Positions 53,568-53,635 of a stretch of 53,635 nt of DNA are shown in pieces. The first letter of the stretch is position 1; the number at the start of each line of letters is the position of its first letter. The position numbers and the translations under genes were made by a program. Source of the stretch: Saccharofermentans sp. (GTDB lineage: Bacteria > Bacillota > Clostridia > Saccharofermentanales > Saccharofermentanaceae); NCBI GenBank assembly GCA_024683485.1, contig JAIKYD010000076.1:1-53635 (forward strand), read 5' to 3'. Below the pieces are notes generated by a model that ran no database searches, was not told the origin of the DNA, and was given only the letters and a program-made list of their open reading frames with translations.

Positions 53568-53635
53568 TCAGATTGCAGGTACTACTGTGAAGCGGGCAAC
53601 CAACTTCTCCATCTGTGCAGGTGTTACGTTCTCTG
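53568..53635 (-). CDS. 3' end of an unidentified gene
   Basis: The minus strand has an open frame of 22 codons running in from the window edge to TGA at 53570-53568, ending in EKLVARFTVVPAI. Composition is protein-like, and a terminator follows. Too short to name a family. Confidence 0.5.
   Translation of the reverse strand, partial: ENVTPAQMEKLVARFTVVPAI

Overview
The window looks like a chromosome segment of a low-to-medium GC anaerobic Firmicute of class Clostridia, most likely Lachnospiraceae or a relative. This rests on strong AGGAGG ribosome sites, TTG and GTG starts, SUF genes with SufU, flavodoxin next to a DUF3793 protein, Trep_Strep-type ECF proteins and a FeoB-associated Cys-rich protein. 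I see no tRNA, rRNA, CRISPR array, insertion sequence or prophage.

The unifying feature is an 18-bp inverted repeat, consensus GGTTAGC-N4-GCTAACC (called the 'GTTAGC box' here). It occurs 17 times between 3126 and 48812, almost always over or just downstream of a promoter. Its half-site matches the DtxR/IdeR half-site (GGTTAG/CTAACC), but the two halves are 6 bp apart instead of 1. Two short DtxR-family regulators (3508-3894 and 44752-45120) have MntR length but carry the iron-type metal ligands of DtxR (Met and Cys where MntR has Asp and Glu). The first has two boxes on its own promoter. I infer that the window is a large iron-starvation regulon gathered in one place.

Layout. 1-1648: end of an FtsX-type permease. 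1680-3070 (minus): alpha/beta hydrolase and a shortened ATC-hydrolase-like protein. 3246-3894 (minus): ferredoxin and DtxR regulator 1. 4078-8232: TetR regulator and a YbtP/YbtQ-like ABC half-transporter pair. 8375-8553: candidate structured ncRNA. 8637-16555: nine-gene operon with two ATC-hydrolase-like proteins, a CydDC-like ABC pair, three membrane proteins, a methyltransferase and a hydrolase. 16668-20827: a second TetR plus ABC-pair cassette, paralogous to the first. 20955-23794: three paralogous small membrane proteins, a fourth ATC-hydrolase-like protein and a methyltransferase. 23826-26114: AraC regulator, transglutaminase-like protein and metallo-beta-lactamase-fold protein. 26131-32387 (minus): ECF transporter (A, T and S parts; A and T each broken by a frameshift at a homopolymer) plus a third YbtPQ-like pair. 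32559-33110: TetR regulator 3. 33297-39013: sufCBDSU and a hydrolase. 39137-40462: xylA. 40597-44285: feo operon. 44752-45120: DtxR regulator 2. 45208-46509 (minus): enolase. 46748-48510: DUF3793 protein, flavodoxin and 2,3-BPG-dependent phosphoglycerate mutase. 48881-49663: ZIP metal transporter. 49776-53635: ordinary genes (histidine phosphatase, serine acetyltransferase, YcaQ-like protein, end of an unknown gene).

How it may work together (inference): under low iron the DtxR-type repressor releases the boxes. The cell then turns on Fe(II) uptake (Feo, ZIP), several YbtPQ-like transporters with an ECF module resembling the equibactin/yersiniabactin import loci, Fe-S repair (SUF), and iron-free replacements (flavodoxin, cofactor-dependent GpmA). 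No NRPS or other siderophore synthase is present. The four proteins related to L-2-amino-thiazoline-4-carboxylate hydrolase, beside YbtPQ-like transporters, suggest uptake and opening of foreign thiazoline siderophores, or handling of cysteine-derived thiazolines. This is the most novel idea in the window and is untested.
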